Shown: one piece after another, positions 11,401 to 22,099 of the stretch | Layout: each line of letters opens with the position of its first letter | Numbering within the stretch: position 1 is the stretch's first letter | Source: Podochytrium sp. JEL0797 | Lineage: Eukaryota; Chytridiomycota; Chytridiomycetes; Chytridiales; Chytriomycetaceae | Reading direction: 5' to 3' | Length of the DNA stretch: 35,847 bases | Assembly (NCBI GenBank): GCA_027596195.1 | Contig: JADGJG010000155.1 | Location: forward strand, 1-35,847 | Made by a program: the position numbers and the translations under genes | Notes under the pieces: model-generated | The model's input: only the letters and a program-made list of their open reading frames with translations | What the model was told of the DNA's origin: nothing | Databases searched by the model: none

Positions 11401-11981
11401 CGTTGAATTGACATCCACCTTTTCGAGGGGGTCGTTCTTGAAAACGAGGGTAGTTCCCTTTGTCTTGTCAATCACGAGCACAATGATTCCCTTAAGTCGG
11501 AGGTTGCTGATACGCAAACGCATGGGTACCACGAGCGGGTGGTTTGCGGCCAATATGGTGGATCGTCGAGAGATTTTGTATTCGTGACGTGGCAGATTGA
11601 GCGGGTTTGCCTGGGGTGGAGTGTGTAAGTCGTAGGATTGTGGCAGGTGGACATCGGTGCCGTACCTGAACTTTCGTGTTGAGGATGACGTGAGCGTCGC
11701 CGGCATACGTCATTTTGAAGACGCCCTTGAAGCGGTCCTCGCCCAGTTCACCAATCTCGAGGATCTCGAGATCCGGAGGCTAAGAAGGGGAGGTTAGGCG
11801 TGCAGGGCAGGATCACTCCACCCAGCCCAATCACCTTCGTTCCCATGTTCAAGTCGGCCACCTCAATATCACCAACAATGTTGTTTGGCTTCTGGCCCTT
11901 GTTGAGTGCAATGGTCAGTTGCTGCGATGCCTGTGTGATGAAGTCATCGCTGAAGCGCGGCCAGGAGACCTTGAAGGACAT
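8410..11981 (-). CDS. MDM34: Mitochondrial distribution and morphology protein 34 (ERMES subunit)
   Basis: Exons, in gene order, 11981-11835, 11779-11666, 11610-11329 and 11247-8410 give 1126 residues. The first ~205 residues form the SMP lipid-binding domain: [68 protein letters not shown], then [14 protein letters not shown]. Mdm34 joins Mmm1, Mdm10 and Mdm12 to tether the ER to mitochondria and move phospholipids. The last exon adds more than 900 residues rich in Ser, Gly, Thr and Pro with no recognisable domain, more than twice the yeast protein. A PPTY motif at 464-467 could bind a WW-domain ubiquitin ligase; yeast Mdm34 uses a PY motif with Rsp5. The start codon is 26 bp from that of COQ10. 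An undetected intron or a merged gene in the tail cannot be excluded. Confidence 0.92.
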
Positions 11982-12007
11982 GACCTGTTTTTGGATCCGA
12001 AAAAACA
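11982..12007. promoter_or_regulatory. 26-bp shared divergent interval between MDM34 and COQ10
   Basis: Only 26 bp separate the two start codons. Both starts are supported by family sequence: MSFK...WP in Mdm34, and the LGYS box reached by a canonical GTATGT intron in COQ10. The promoters and leaders of each gene must therefore lie partly in the other gene's coding DNA. Confidence 0.6.
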
Positions 12008-12975
12008 ATGTCTTTTTTCTCCCCACTTTCTCTCCTCAATGCGCATTCACAGAGCGTGACCCTGGGGTATGTTTGCCTATGCTCTCTCTTATAGCCACAA
12101 CTGCATAGTACTAAACCAGATTGTTCAGGTACTCGCAGCGCCAGCTGTTTGCTATCATCGCGGGTGTACAGCACTACCCGCAGTTTGTGCCGTGGTGTGC
12201 CAAATCGAACATCCTCACATCCCACACTGCCAAAGACCCGCTCTCGGACCGCACCGTCACCCGCATGCGTGCGGAACTCAGTGTGGGCTTCCAGGCCTTC
12301 AACGAGCAATACACCTCCAACGTGACCTGCATCCACATGTCCTCCGTGAACGTAACCACGCGTCTATTGATCGTCTGTCTCTTGCATGTGCTCTGCTAAG
12401 CTGCATTCCCCGTATTTTAGGCTGTGGCCTCCGATTCGTCGCTTTTCAAGACGTTGACTACAACTTGGACACTCTCTCCGGCACTCGATAAACACATACG
12501 TGTTTCAAATTCCTCTATTGATTCGAATCTATCTCTTGCATCCAATCTCCCGATGGCAGTTGCGAACCATCCTCGCGTCCTTGCAAATTCCGCGGATACA
12601 GTTCCTCCCGCGAGTTCAACTCCACGACCGAACGCGATTCTCAAGCCCCGCAAACTCTCTTCGGCCGATTTGGTTCAAATTAGCAGGGGCAATGAAAGCG
12701 TCATGGCCTCGTTTTCGCCGCTTCCAGCCTCAACAGCAACAACACCCACTACCACCACTATCGACAACAACAACAAGATTGATACCAGTCGGGAATTCCC
12801 TGACGAAGTGGACCACCCTGTTTGCAACGTTCATTTTCATATTGCATTTGAATTCAAGTCCGTGCTGTACGCGCATGTGTCGGACATGTTTTTCAACCAA
12901 GTGAGTCTCGCGATGGTTAAATCGTTTGAGGACCGGGCGAGGAGTGTGTATGGGCCTCCCTCTCAATTTCATTAA
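12008..12975 (+). CDS. COQ10: Coenzyme Q-binding protein COQ10 (START-like) with an internal insertion
   Basis: Exons 12008-12066, 12129-12351 and 12421-12975 give 278 residues. The polyketide-cyclase/START fold is recognisable: LGYSQRQLFAIIAGVQHYPQ, FVPWC, ELSVGFQAFNEQYTSNVT, then LFKTLTTTWTLSP. It ends with CNVHFHIAFEFKSVLYAHVS, MFFNQVSLAMVKSFEDRAR and YGPP. COQ10 binds ubiquinone in the mitochondrial inner membrane and supports its use in respiration. Between the TTWTLSP strand and the FEFKS strand, about 110 residues of Ser/Thr/Asn/Pro-rich sequence are inserted where other members need roughly ten. No good GT-AG intron removes them, and the frame stays open. The predicted N-terminus is short and lacks the Arg of a typical presequence, so an upstream exon may be missing. 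Confidence 0.88.
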
Positions 12976-13265
12976 TTTTCGAGAACAAAGAAGATAAAAG
13001 TGAAAGAACAAAAATTGTCAAAAAAAAAGAGCTCGCGAGCGTCGCACGTCCTTCAAATCGCGACCAGAGATCTCCTCACCTTTTCACGACCTGTACTTTG
13101 TCAAAGAACCTCATTCATTCGATTGCCTGATGTATGCTCCTTCCCCATTTCGCGTGATCCTCATCTTCCAAAAAAAGAAACCACAAGCGCTCACTCACAA
13201 ACACCGTTGAACCCATCGAACCACACACATTTTGTTACCATCTCAAAGATACCTCACCTCATCTA

Positions 13266-15409
13266 ATGGACCTCGACTTCGATATGGATCGACCGTCTTC
13301 CTTCGCCACTGACGCAGACAATGACCCGTTCCGCACCGCCGGCCATCACTTTCAACTCCCAACACCAACCTCACCGGGATTTCCCACCGAATCCATACTC
13401 TCCCATGATCATCGAACACCTATGCAACTACCTCAACAATCGCCCGGAAAACTGTTTGCCCCGATTCCAACAATCGACCACCACGCGATCAAACCACCAC
13501 CCGTCGTCGCGTCAGCTCTGCCCGAGTCCCCGATATCCCCATCTGCAAAACAACATCAATATCATCAACTCCCGCGCACGGATCGCCGATCGCGTTCTTC
13601 AAGTCGAACGAAAGGAATGTCAGTTTTGTCTCCGCGTTGCAAATCTCCAGCACCACCCGCGTCGCGGTCGCAGGAATCAAAGTCGCCCGCAACGAGACAC
13701 ACATACCCGCAACCATATCTTCAGCCACAACAGTTACAACAATCGGACTTTTCTCTTCAGCAATTGGAATACGACGCGTCTCAAAACCCTGCTTTTCTTC
13801 AGCTCAACAATGGACTCGGATTTTCACATTCACAACAATCACCACAAATACACCAACAGTTACTAGGACACTCGCATCATGCCGTTGCTGCCGAGAATAA
13901 CACGCGGTTCCAACAACCACAGCAGCAACAAGGAGGATTCGATGACGACTTGTCCACCATCGCGGCCGCCATCCTCGACGGATCACTCGTACCATCACGT
14001 CCAGAAACCTGGCACACCACTAGCAACCCCATGACCAACCCAACCTCTTCCTCCACAGCGTTCTCATACACCCCACCACCCGCGTCCCAAGACGCGACCC
14101 AACCCATGGCATACGAACCCACCCCAATCCCCAAAATCCCCACCTTAAACCCAGTCCCTACCGCCACGACCAAACCTCCACCCACCTCCCGTTTCTCCAC
14201 GACACAACCCACCCGCGCCCCCCACCCCCCACGCGTCCCACCCCCCACCTTCCGACCCAAAACCCCCAAACACACCAAACCAACACGCAGCCTCGCCCAC
14301 ACGATCCTCTCTCAACCGCCCCACGAGCGCGAAATGGAAGGAATCCTGCGTCTCGATGTATTCGAGGTGTTCCGCCAAGGCCCCGCCTCCCTCCTCATCA
14401 CCATGGCACCTCCACCACACCCGTCTTCACGACACGCGGCTCAGCAGTCTCATGGTGGCTTTGCGGGGGGGAGAGGGAGTCCCAAGAGTGAGGAGGAAGG
14501 GGGGACGAGAAGTCGTCATTGTGATGGGAGTAACGGGTCGTTGGACGGGTTCGCGTTGAGAAAAGGTGGGAGTACCATGGATTCGAATGCGACGCTTGTG
14601 AATGGGGGTACTGGGGTTACAACGAGAATCCGTACAAGTAAGCGTAGGGCCACTGAAACTACCCCGGGTGGCGACCGTCGATGCGGAGGAGGAAGTGTGG
14701 CTGCGGGTGCCGTTTCGAATGGAGCGTTAGTGTTTTCAAGGATGGACAGTGGAACGAGTTCCACGAGCGGAAACCACGCGGTCGTGTCACCGAAACGTCG
14801 CCGCACTGCGAGTCCGTCCAAGGTTTCGACATGGACAAGTGGAAGTGCGACTGGCATGAGGGAGTTGGAAGGGATGGGGACGACGGCTCCTCCCGTGCGC
14901 GTGCGACCTCCGATTCCAGCTGTGGCGGTGGCGGTTCCGGCAAAGTACGTGATGCCGGCGGGAGATGGGAACGACAAAGTGAGGCCGTTGCCGTTTCCGT
15001 TGATTGGGCAAGACTTGATTGATGAGTACACGGAGTGTAAGGACCCTGGCGATCTGGTGACCTGGAAAAAAAGTACTTTTATTTTCTTCTGTTTTTTTAC
15101 TGCTTCTTATGCCAAATACTGACGCGCAAAATTTAAATAACAGCTCCAATCTCATTCTCTGAAGACATGGAAGGATACGGAAAACTCGCGGCCGACGAAA
15201 TGGACACGTGCTCGATCCTGCGCGTCCCACCCGCTGACTACCTACAGGTCAAGAAGATTCTCCTGTCGGCGCGCAAACACTTTGACACCTTTACGAAGCG
15301 CCAGGCGCAAAAGTGGTACGGCATCGATGTGAATAAGACGGGCAAGATTTTCGACTGGTTCGTGTCGAAAAACTGGCTGCTTGTGTCGAACCAGAAGCCC
15401 AAAAAATGA
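13266..15409 (+). CDS. SWIRM-domain protein (FUN19-like)
   Basis: Exons 13266-15072 and 15144-15409 give 690 residues. The first ~560 residues are low in complexity, rich in Pro, Ser, Gln and Thr, with short basic patches such as KRRRTASPSK. The C-terminal ~85 residues form a SWIRM domain: MDTCSILRVPPADYLQVKKI, LLSARKHFDTFTKRQAQKWY, IDVNKTGKIFDWFVSKNWLL. SWIRM domains bind DNA or nucleosomes and occur in SWI3, ADA2 and LSD1. A lone C-terminal SWIRM after a long disordered region resembles yeast FUN19/YOR338W and their fission-yeast relatives. The intron falls just before the domain and restores WKKTPIS. A nuclear, chromatin-linked role is inferred from the domain alone. Confidence 0.85.
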
Positions 15410-15510
15410 AGGATGAAGGAGTGGAAGCGAAGGTTTATTTTTTCATTTCCAAACAGTATGGTCAATTCAAACAAAAAGAAAACAAAGAAAACAGAAAAAA
15501 AACTTTCCCC

Positions 15511-16869
15511 ATGACGTTCCCCACGTCCGAAATCGAACTCCTGAACCCGCCGCAGGACACCATCTCGAGTGTCGCATTTGGCACACACGACTCGACATCT
15601 CTGCTTGTGTCGTCGTGGGACTCTGTGAGTGGGAGAGAGTGTGTTCTTGTTCGCGCGCAGCTGACGCGCATTCGCAGCACGTTCGGCTCTACGACGCGGC
15701 AGCGAACCGGCTCCTCTTCACGTACGCACACAGCGCCGCAGTGCTGGCTGCCGCGTTTGCGGCGCCAAACGTGGCCGTGTCCGGAGGTGAGCGCGCATTC
15801 GCCTAGGGAAGCATCGCATCTAACCCTTCCCAGGCCTCGACAGGATCGTCAAGTCCGTCGACCTGCACTCGGGCCACGAGACCGTGCTGGGCTCCCATGA
15901 AGATGCGGTGAGCAAAAGCCGACAGAACCAAACCAAACACTCCGCTCATCGCAAACACAGGTCAAATGCATCGCTACAGACCCGCAAACAAACCTCATCG
16001 CATCAGGCTCGTGGGACAAGTCCGTGAAACTGTTTGACCTGCGCGCTGAGCAACACCAGGTTGCTGCCCTGTCCCACCCGCACAAAGTGCATTCCCTCGA
16101 TGCGAAGGAGGGAAAACTTGTCGTAGCCACCGCTGACCGCAGATTCTACATTTACGACCTGCGCAACCTCGAATCACCGCTGCTCGAGGAGCGTACCGGC
16201 TCGCTCAAGTTTATGACGAGATGCGTATCGCTGATGCCGAATGGAGAAGGTGCGAGAATGTCGCGTAGGATGGCGGAGGTTCTGTTGTGCTTGGCTGAAG
16301 CGTATTCTCCCTCAATGTAGGCTATGCCACATCCTCGATCGAAGGCCGCGTTTCCGTCGAGTTTTTCGACAACTCCGAGACTTCTCAGGCACGCAAATAC
16401 GCATTCAAATGCCACCGTGAAAAGCAGCCTGAAGGAATGGAAATGGTTTATTCCGTGAATGCACTGGCGTATCACCCAATGTAAGTTTTTGGAATAGGGT
16501 GCATGGAGAAATCCACCAAGTACTAACTTTGGTCAAAATTAGCCATGGAACATTTGTCTCTGGTGGCAGCGATGGAGTCGTAAACCTTTGGGACGGCTTC
16601 AACAAGAAGCGTTTGAGACAGTACCCCCGTTACGCGACTGGAATCTCAGCACTGTGCTTTAACCGAGATGGAAACATGCTTGCCGTTGGATGCAGTTATA
16701 ACTTTGAGGAAGGCGAGTTGCAGTTGAGTAGATGCGATTTGTGTTCCTTGTTTCTTTGTCTCATTCGTTCCTCTGTTTTTTTTTGCGCAGAAACAAGCCG
16801 GAAGACAGTGTGTTTATCCGCCCGATGGGTGAAAACGAAACCCGTCCGAAAGAGATCAAAAAGGCGTGA
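15511..16869 (+). CDS. BUB3: Mitotic checkpoint protein BUB3 (WD40 propeller)
   Basis: Seven exons (15511-15624, 15678-15786, 15834-15907, 15961-16249, 16321-16480, 16543-16722, 16791-16869) give 334 residues, the normal BUB3 length. Recognisable pieces are [81 protein letters not shown] and [15 protein letters not shown]. The tail [20 protein letters not shown] matches the BUB3 C-terminus. BUB3 docks BUB1 and BUBR1/Mad3 on kinetochores by binding phosphorylated MELT repeats of Spc105/KNL1. The intron before HGTFVS contains a perfect TACTAAC branch site (16521-16527). The start is 101 bp after the SWIRM gene stop, and an AATAAA follows the stop. Confidence 0.94.
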
Positions 16870-16885
16870 TTGTGTTATTGTTTTC

Positions 16886-16891
16886 AATAAA
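16886..16891 (+). terminator. AATAAA polyadenylation signal of BUB3
   Basis: AATAAA lies 17 nt after the BUB3 stop and 100 bp before the ARF1 start, so the ARF1 promoter is very short. Confidence 0.55.
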
Positions 16892-16990
16892 GGAATCCAG
16901 GAAGAGAAAGGTTGGGCGGGACAAGGTGCCAGGATCTTGTTGTCCCCGTGGGCCAGGCAATTTTGCAGCGAGAAAAAACTTCAAAAACAA

Positions 16991-18142
<1,152 letters not shown>

Positions 18143-18261
18143 ATGATGTGGGGCTGTATTCTTACCGTAACACGTTCTTGGAAAAAAAATATGTCGTTGT
18201 TGCTTTTCTTTTTGTTGAAGTTTGGGTGGTGATTTGTGGGGTTGAAATCACGTGGGTTTTG

Positions 18262-18267
18262 AATAAA
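18262..18267 (+). terminator. AATAAA polyadenylation signal of ARF1
   Basis: AATAAA lies about 120 nt after the ARF1 stop and only 64 bp before the next start codon. Confidence 0.5.
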
Positions 18268-18330
18268 AGGATTTATGAATTCAAAAGAAATTGGTATTTC
18301 TCCTTTGTTTTTCCTTTGTTTGAAAAAAAA

Positions 18331-20497
18331 ATGTCCACGCATATTCCGCTTTCGGCAGGCAACCCCAAGCTCGCGCTCAAGTCCCATTTCGGCATCGATG
18401 CAACCGACACTCGCCCGCGACGCGCTATCAACAAGGGCCCGTTCGGCCTTCCCACTGGCACAACCGCCTCGGATTCCTCCATCCCGCCACCCGTGTTGCC
18501 GAGCATGATGGTCGCGACCGTCTCCGCAAAGGAACTAGCCGAAATCAAAAACATGTCGCAAGTCGATCGGGCTGCTGAGCAGCGGGCCGCGTTTTTGGAG
18601 GAGGTGAGGGTTGAAGGGCCCTCGTATAATACGCGATTCTCTCTATTTACACCGTGTGTGTGTATGTATGCGTGTGTATTCTAGAAACAACGGCTTCACA
18701 TTGAATCGAGCGAAAAGAGCAAGCAGTGGCCTGGAACGATTGTGGGCGAACGCATCAAGAACTTGGCGCGGAAAAGTGAACGTGAGGCTGACCTTGAGGT
18801 AAAACAAAATACAACGGGGCGCAATCTTGGAGAATATTGGAGAATAACCTCCCCTTTCCCTGGCTTTCTTAGATAGAAAAAATCAAAATCGACTCGGACT
18901 GGCACAAGATTGTAGCTCAAGAGCGAGTTGCCAAAATCCAAAAAGCCCGCGCAATGCAGATGGCTGCAGCGGACCCTCAGATGCGTGAGCTTCATTCGAA
19001 ATTGACGCTTTCGAATGTGTTGTATGTGAGCAAAGAAATCGACTTTTTCCCCATTGTTTTGATTCTCATTGTCGAATAATCAAATCTCCACCCCCCTCAT
19101 CTTTGTCTTTAGGAACGCGATCGTCAAGTGCAACACAAGAAGAAAATGGAAGCTATCCTGAAAGAGCATGCATTCGACGAGAGTGTTCTTCTCGAGCGGG
19201 CCAAACGTGAAAACGCAATGGAACTCGTGAAACAGGAAATGGCGCGTCGAGAAGCGAGAAGGGTGGCCCAGGAGTATCCTTTGGTTATTAAACAGAAGCA
19301 GGAGGCTAAAAAGAAACAACGCGAGGTTTTTTGATATTTGTTTTTTGTTTGCCCCATTATTCCTCATTGTTTTGTTTACCCCCCCCCCCCCCCTCCCCCC
19401 CCTCTAGGAAGACAAAGCGTTCCAAAATGAGATTATCAAGGCCTCCAAACAGGAGCTAGAGGAAGAAAAGGAGGCTGAGATGCATTGGAAACAAGCTGGG
19501 TATCAGGACGTCGAAGAAGTGTACACAAAAGCCCTTCAGCTCAAGCAGCAAAAGAAGGAGCAAGAGGAAACTGCCGAGCAACAAATGAGAGTGGAGCATC
19601 AACTCTACAATGAATATACAGACGCGATTGCAAAAAATAGGGTGCAAGTCTTGACCAAAAAGCGACAGTTGAGTTTTCTTCTTTTTTGGTTCTTGCGAAT
19701 GCGCCGCATTTTTAATTTTTTGGGCTTTTTTAGGGACAAATCGCGTACATATGATTTGGTTGCGGAGGTGAATCGAGTCTTGGCGGCCGAATCCGCTGCC
19801 CGATTGGACAAGGCGGTGGCCGTGATGCAAAATGCGCACAAAGACCGCGCCTTGAACCGTGAAATCTCAGACAAGGAAAGGAAAACTTTTCTTGAACTGG
19901 ATGCGCGAAAAGGGCGATCGCAACAGGTATCTTTTGATCAAAACAAATTTGTGTTGCCGCAAAAAGAGCGGCATCCCCCTGATCTTAATTTTTGAATAGA
20001 TTGCTGCGATTCAAGAGGAAAGCAGGCGAGACAAGCAAGAAGGGATCGATGCAAGAACGGTTCTCGACAAGGATTTTCAAGCGTTTCAGCAACTCACGGC
20101 GGAGGAGCAAAAGGCAAAAGTCAATTCCCTTCGCAACCATTACCATGGCCTTGCCGAACAAATCGTGAGGAAACGCGATTTAATCGTGCTGAAACTGATG
20201 AAGGCAATAGGCCGTCAACAAGGTGCGCCGAGGAAGAGAAGAGGAATTGAACCGAAAACGCGATATTGACCTGATACCCAACGTGAGTTCTGGTTGCCAA
20301 TCATTCAAAAACTAAAAAATGAGTGTTGCGATTAGTTTGACGCGGAACTTACGGCATACCAAGCATTGCTTGAAGAGTTTTGCGCCGAAGGCAAAAACGT
20401 GACCACCGCCGTAAACATTCTGCACCCGCGTCAACCCTTCCCACCAGTACAATTCGAGACTCGATTCAACACGTTTGCGCGACTCGGTTTTATTTGA
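18331..20497 (+). CDS. CFAP210: Cilia- and flagella-associated protein 210-like (CCDC173), TPH-domain coiled coil
   Basis: Nine exons (18331-18603, 18685-18798, 18873-19025, 19113-19325, 19408-19667, 19734-19926, 20000-20164, 20211-20282, 20336-20497) give 534 residues, close to human CCDC173. After a Pro/Ser-rich head, residues ~65-480 are almost continuous charged coiled coil of the trichohyalin/plectin-homology type. SSEKSKQWPGTIVGERIKNL, LHSKLTLSNVLYERDRQ and VYTKALQLKQQKKEQEE stand out. In animals and algae this protein lies inside the ciliary doublet microtubule. The first segment resembles the animal SKEKTQNW...GLTQKKL region. Its presence implies a flagellated zoospore. Related TPH proteins (CFAP45, trichoplein-like) are the alternative. 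It converges on cytochrome b5 with 24 bp between stops. Confidence 0.8.
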
Positions 20498-20510
20498 TTC
20501 CGTATTTTGA

Positions 20511-20516
20511 AATAAA
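20511..20516 (+). terminator. AATAAA polyadenylation signal of the CFAP210-like gene
   Basis: AATAAA lies in the 24-bp gap between convergent stop codons, so the transcript must end inside antisense cytochrome b5 coding DNA. Confidence 0.55.
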
Positions 20517-20521
20517 TTGGT

Positions 20522-20935
20522 TCAGAGTTTCGCAGCGAGAGCCACATCGCCCTTCAACAGTTTAGGCCCAAACTTGCGCAGCACTTGAGCAGCGTTGTGG
20601 TACTATAACAACGAAAATTGGTAAGTGATATGAAGATGAGTAAGACGCCGCACAACGAACCATGTGGAATTGCTTGGAGGCGTCCTTTCCGGCAAGCTGT
20701 TCACAAACCGATAAATACACACATATTGCAACAATGCAACGCACCTTCACAATGATCTTCTTGCCGCCGGGGTGGTCGTCCAAGAACCCGGTGACGTCGT
20801 ACGCCTTTCCGTCGATGATAATCTTTCCTTCCGGTTAGCAGCGAATCGCGCTAGAAAGAAGGTCCGGCAGCTTACCCAGCAGTCAGAGTCGGTGTTGTGC
20901 TTCGATACCTCATCAATGGTGAAGGTGGCGGCCAT
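20522..20935 (-). CDS. CYB5: Cytochrome b5, short soluble form
   Basis: Exons in gene order 20935-20876, 20822-20745, 20696-20661 and 20602-20522 give only 84 residues, a single heme-binding domain. Motifs: [35 protein letters not shown] with heme ligand H37, then [19 protein letters not shown] with the second ligand probably H60 in YHN, as in fungal proteins of the KFWKYHNE type. There is no C-terminal membrane anchor, unlike ER cytochrome b5, so it is likely a soluble electron carrier. Introns are very short (48-58 nt). One has a GCTAAC branch site, and another starts with the unusual donor GTTCGT. It is divergent from the expansin-like gene, with 111 bp between starts. Confidence 0.9.
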
Positions 20936-21046
20936 TTTGCGGAATCTTTTTTTCCTCATGGCCTCGCGCGCCGCCGAACTGTCGATCTCCCCGCAGAAAG
21001 ACAATCCACAAAGAAAGTGCCCCAAAGAATTCCAAAACCGCCTGAA

Positions 21047-22053
21047 ATGGTTCCACTTCAAAGAATCGCGTTCCTCGCGGTGCTTCCACTGATCCAGCAT
21101 GCCTCGGCCGTCGTGATTCCACGTTTCCTGAGTTCAACCGCGTATCCCATCACGGAGAGCGATATTGGCACTTATGATACCCTTGTCAACTCAACGGCCG
21201 TTTCGCAGTCGAGTGCGTGCGTGATTCCTTCGAGTTTGGGCGTGATTGGGGCCGACTCCATCGTCACGATCAATTCGAACCAGCTCATTTCGAGCAACAT
21301 GGGAAGCAGCATGTGTGGAATGTGCGTTGATATTTCCTATGGAGATGTCCAGGTTATGGCCGTAGTTGTGGACGAGTGCCGTGAGGTGAGATTGTTGATG
21401 ACGCGAACAGGGTTCGCTCGCGTCACTCAAATTCTAAATTTATTCCAAAGTGCGACGACGCCTCCATCGGAATCTCGCCCACCATTTACCAAAAACTGAC
21501 TGGTCAAACGAGCCCCAACGCCACAATCACTCCACTCCTGATTTCATGGTCCGAAGTTTCCTGTCCCACAAACCCTGGCATCCCGTCAATGTCAGTCACC
21601 TGGGGCCAACCTTCCTCCACCTTCTCGTCCCTCCAAGTCTACGGACTTCCCTACGCCGTGACCCAAATCCTCGTATCGTGGGACCACTTTGCCATTAGAG
21701 ACTACGACAGCGCGTCGTGGACTTATCTCGCGATTCCCGTGAGTGGCTTCGATTCGACCCCGAAACAGCTGGGATTCTGGTACCCGCCCGACGGCGCGTC
21801 CGTGTCGCAGTGGAGCACGGGTCCGTTGGCGTTGCGCGTGAGTTTAAGGGATGGTTCGCTGCTCGTGACGCAGGCGCAGACGGTGGCTATTGGGGAAAAT
21901 AATGGCAGTATTGCGGTGGGGTTGTGGATTCCGCACGGGAACATGTCGGACGCGACCATTTCGTGGGCCGCCGATAACGCGTCCAAAAGACGCAAGAGAC
22001 AGGGATCGTCCATTGTTTTCAACATCCAACAAAAAGCGGATTATGGAGCCTGA
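21047..22053 (+). CDS. Secreted expansin-like protein (DPBB plus C-terminal beta domain)
   Basis: Exons 21047-21385 and 21451-22053 give 313 residues. The start chosen gives a good signal peptide, MVPLQRIAFLAVLPLIQHAS ending near residue 21. Residues ~40-125 look like a double-psi beta-barrel: [40 protein letters not shown], then VVDECRECDDASIGISPTIY, with the paired Cys of expansin and barwin folds. Residues ~165-260 resemble the expansin C-terminal carbohydrate-binding domain (PKQLGFWYPPDGAS, GPLALRVSLRDGSLL). Expansins loosen cell-wall polysaccharides without hydrolysis. Many NxS/T sites fit secretion. It may act on plant or algal walls or on the cell's own wall; the exact family is inferred from motif order. 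Confidence 0.75.
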
Positions 22054-22078
22054 TTCTTTTCTTCTTCACTATTCGTCA

Positions 22079-22084
22079 TTTATT
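22079..22084 (-). terminator. AATAAA polyadenylation signal of the PI4-kinase gene
   Basis: On the minus strand AATAAA lies 15 nt after the kinase stop, inside the 46-bp gap to the convergent expansin-like gene. Confidence 0.5.
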
Positions 22085-22099
22085 CGCATTAGAATTCTT

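Noticed and set aside
14516..15031. Minus-strand ORF opposite the SWIRM gene
   Set aside because: It mirrors the low-complexity coding exon and shows no family resemblance.
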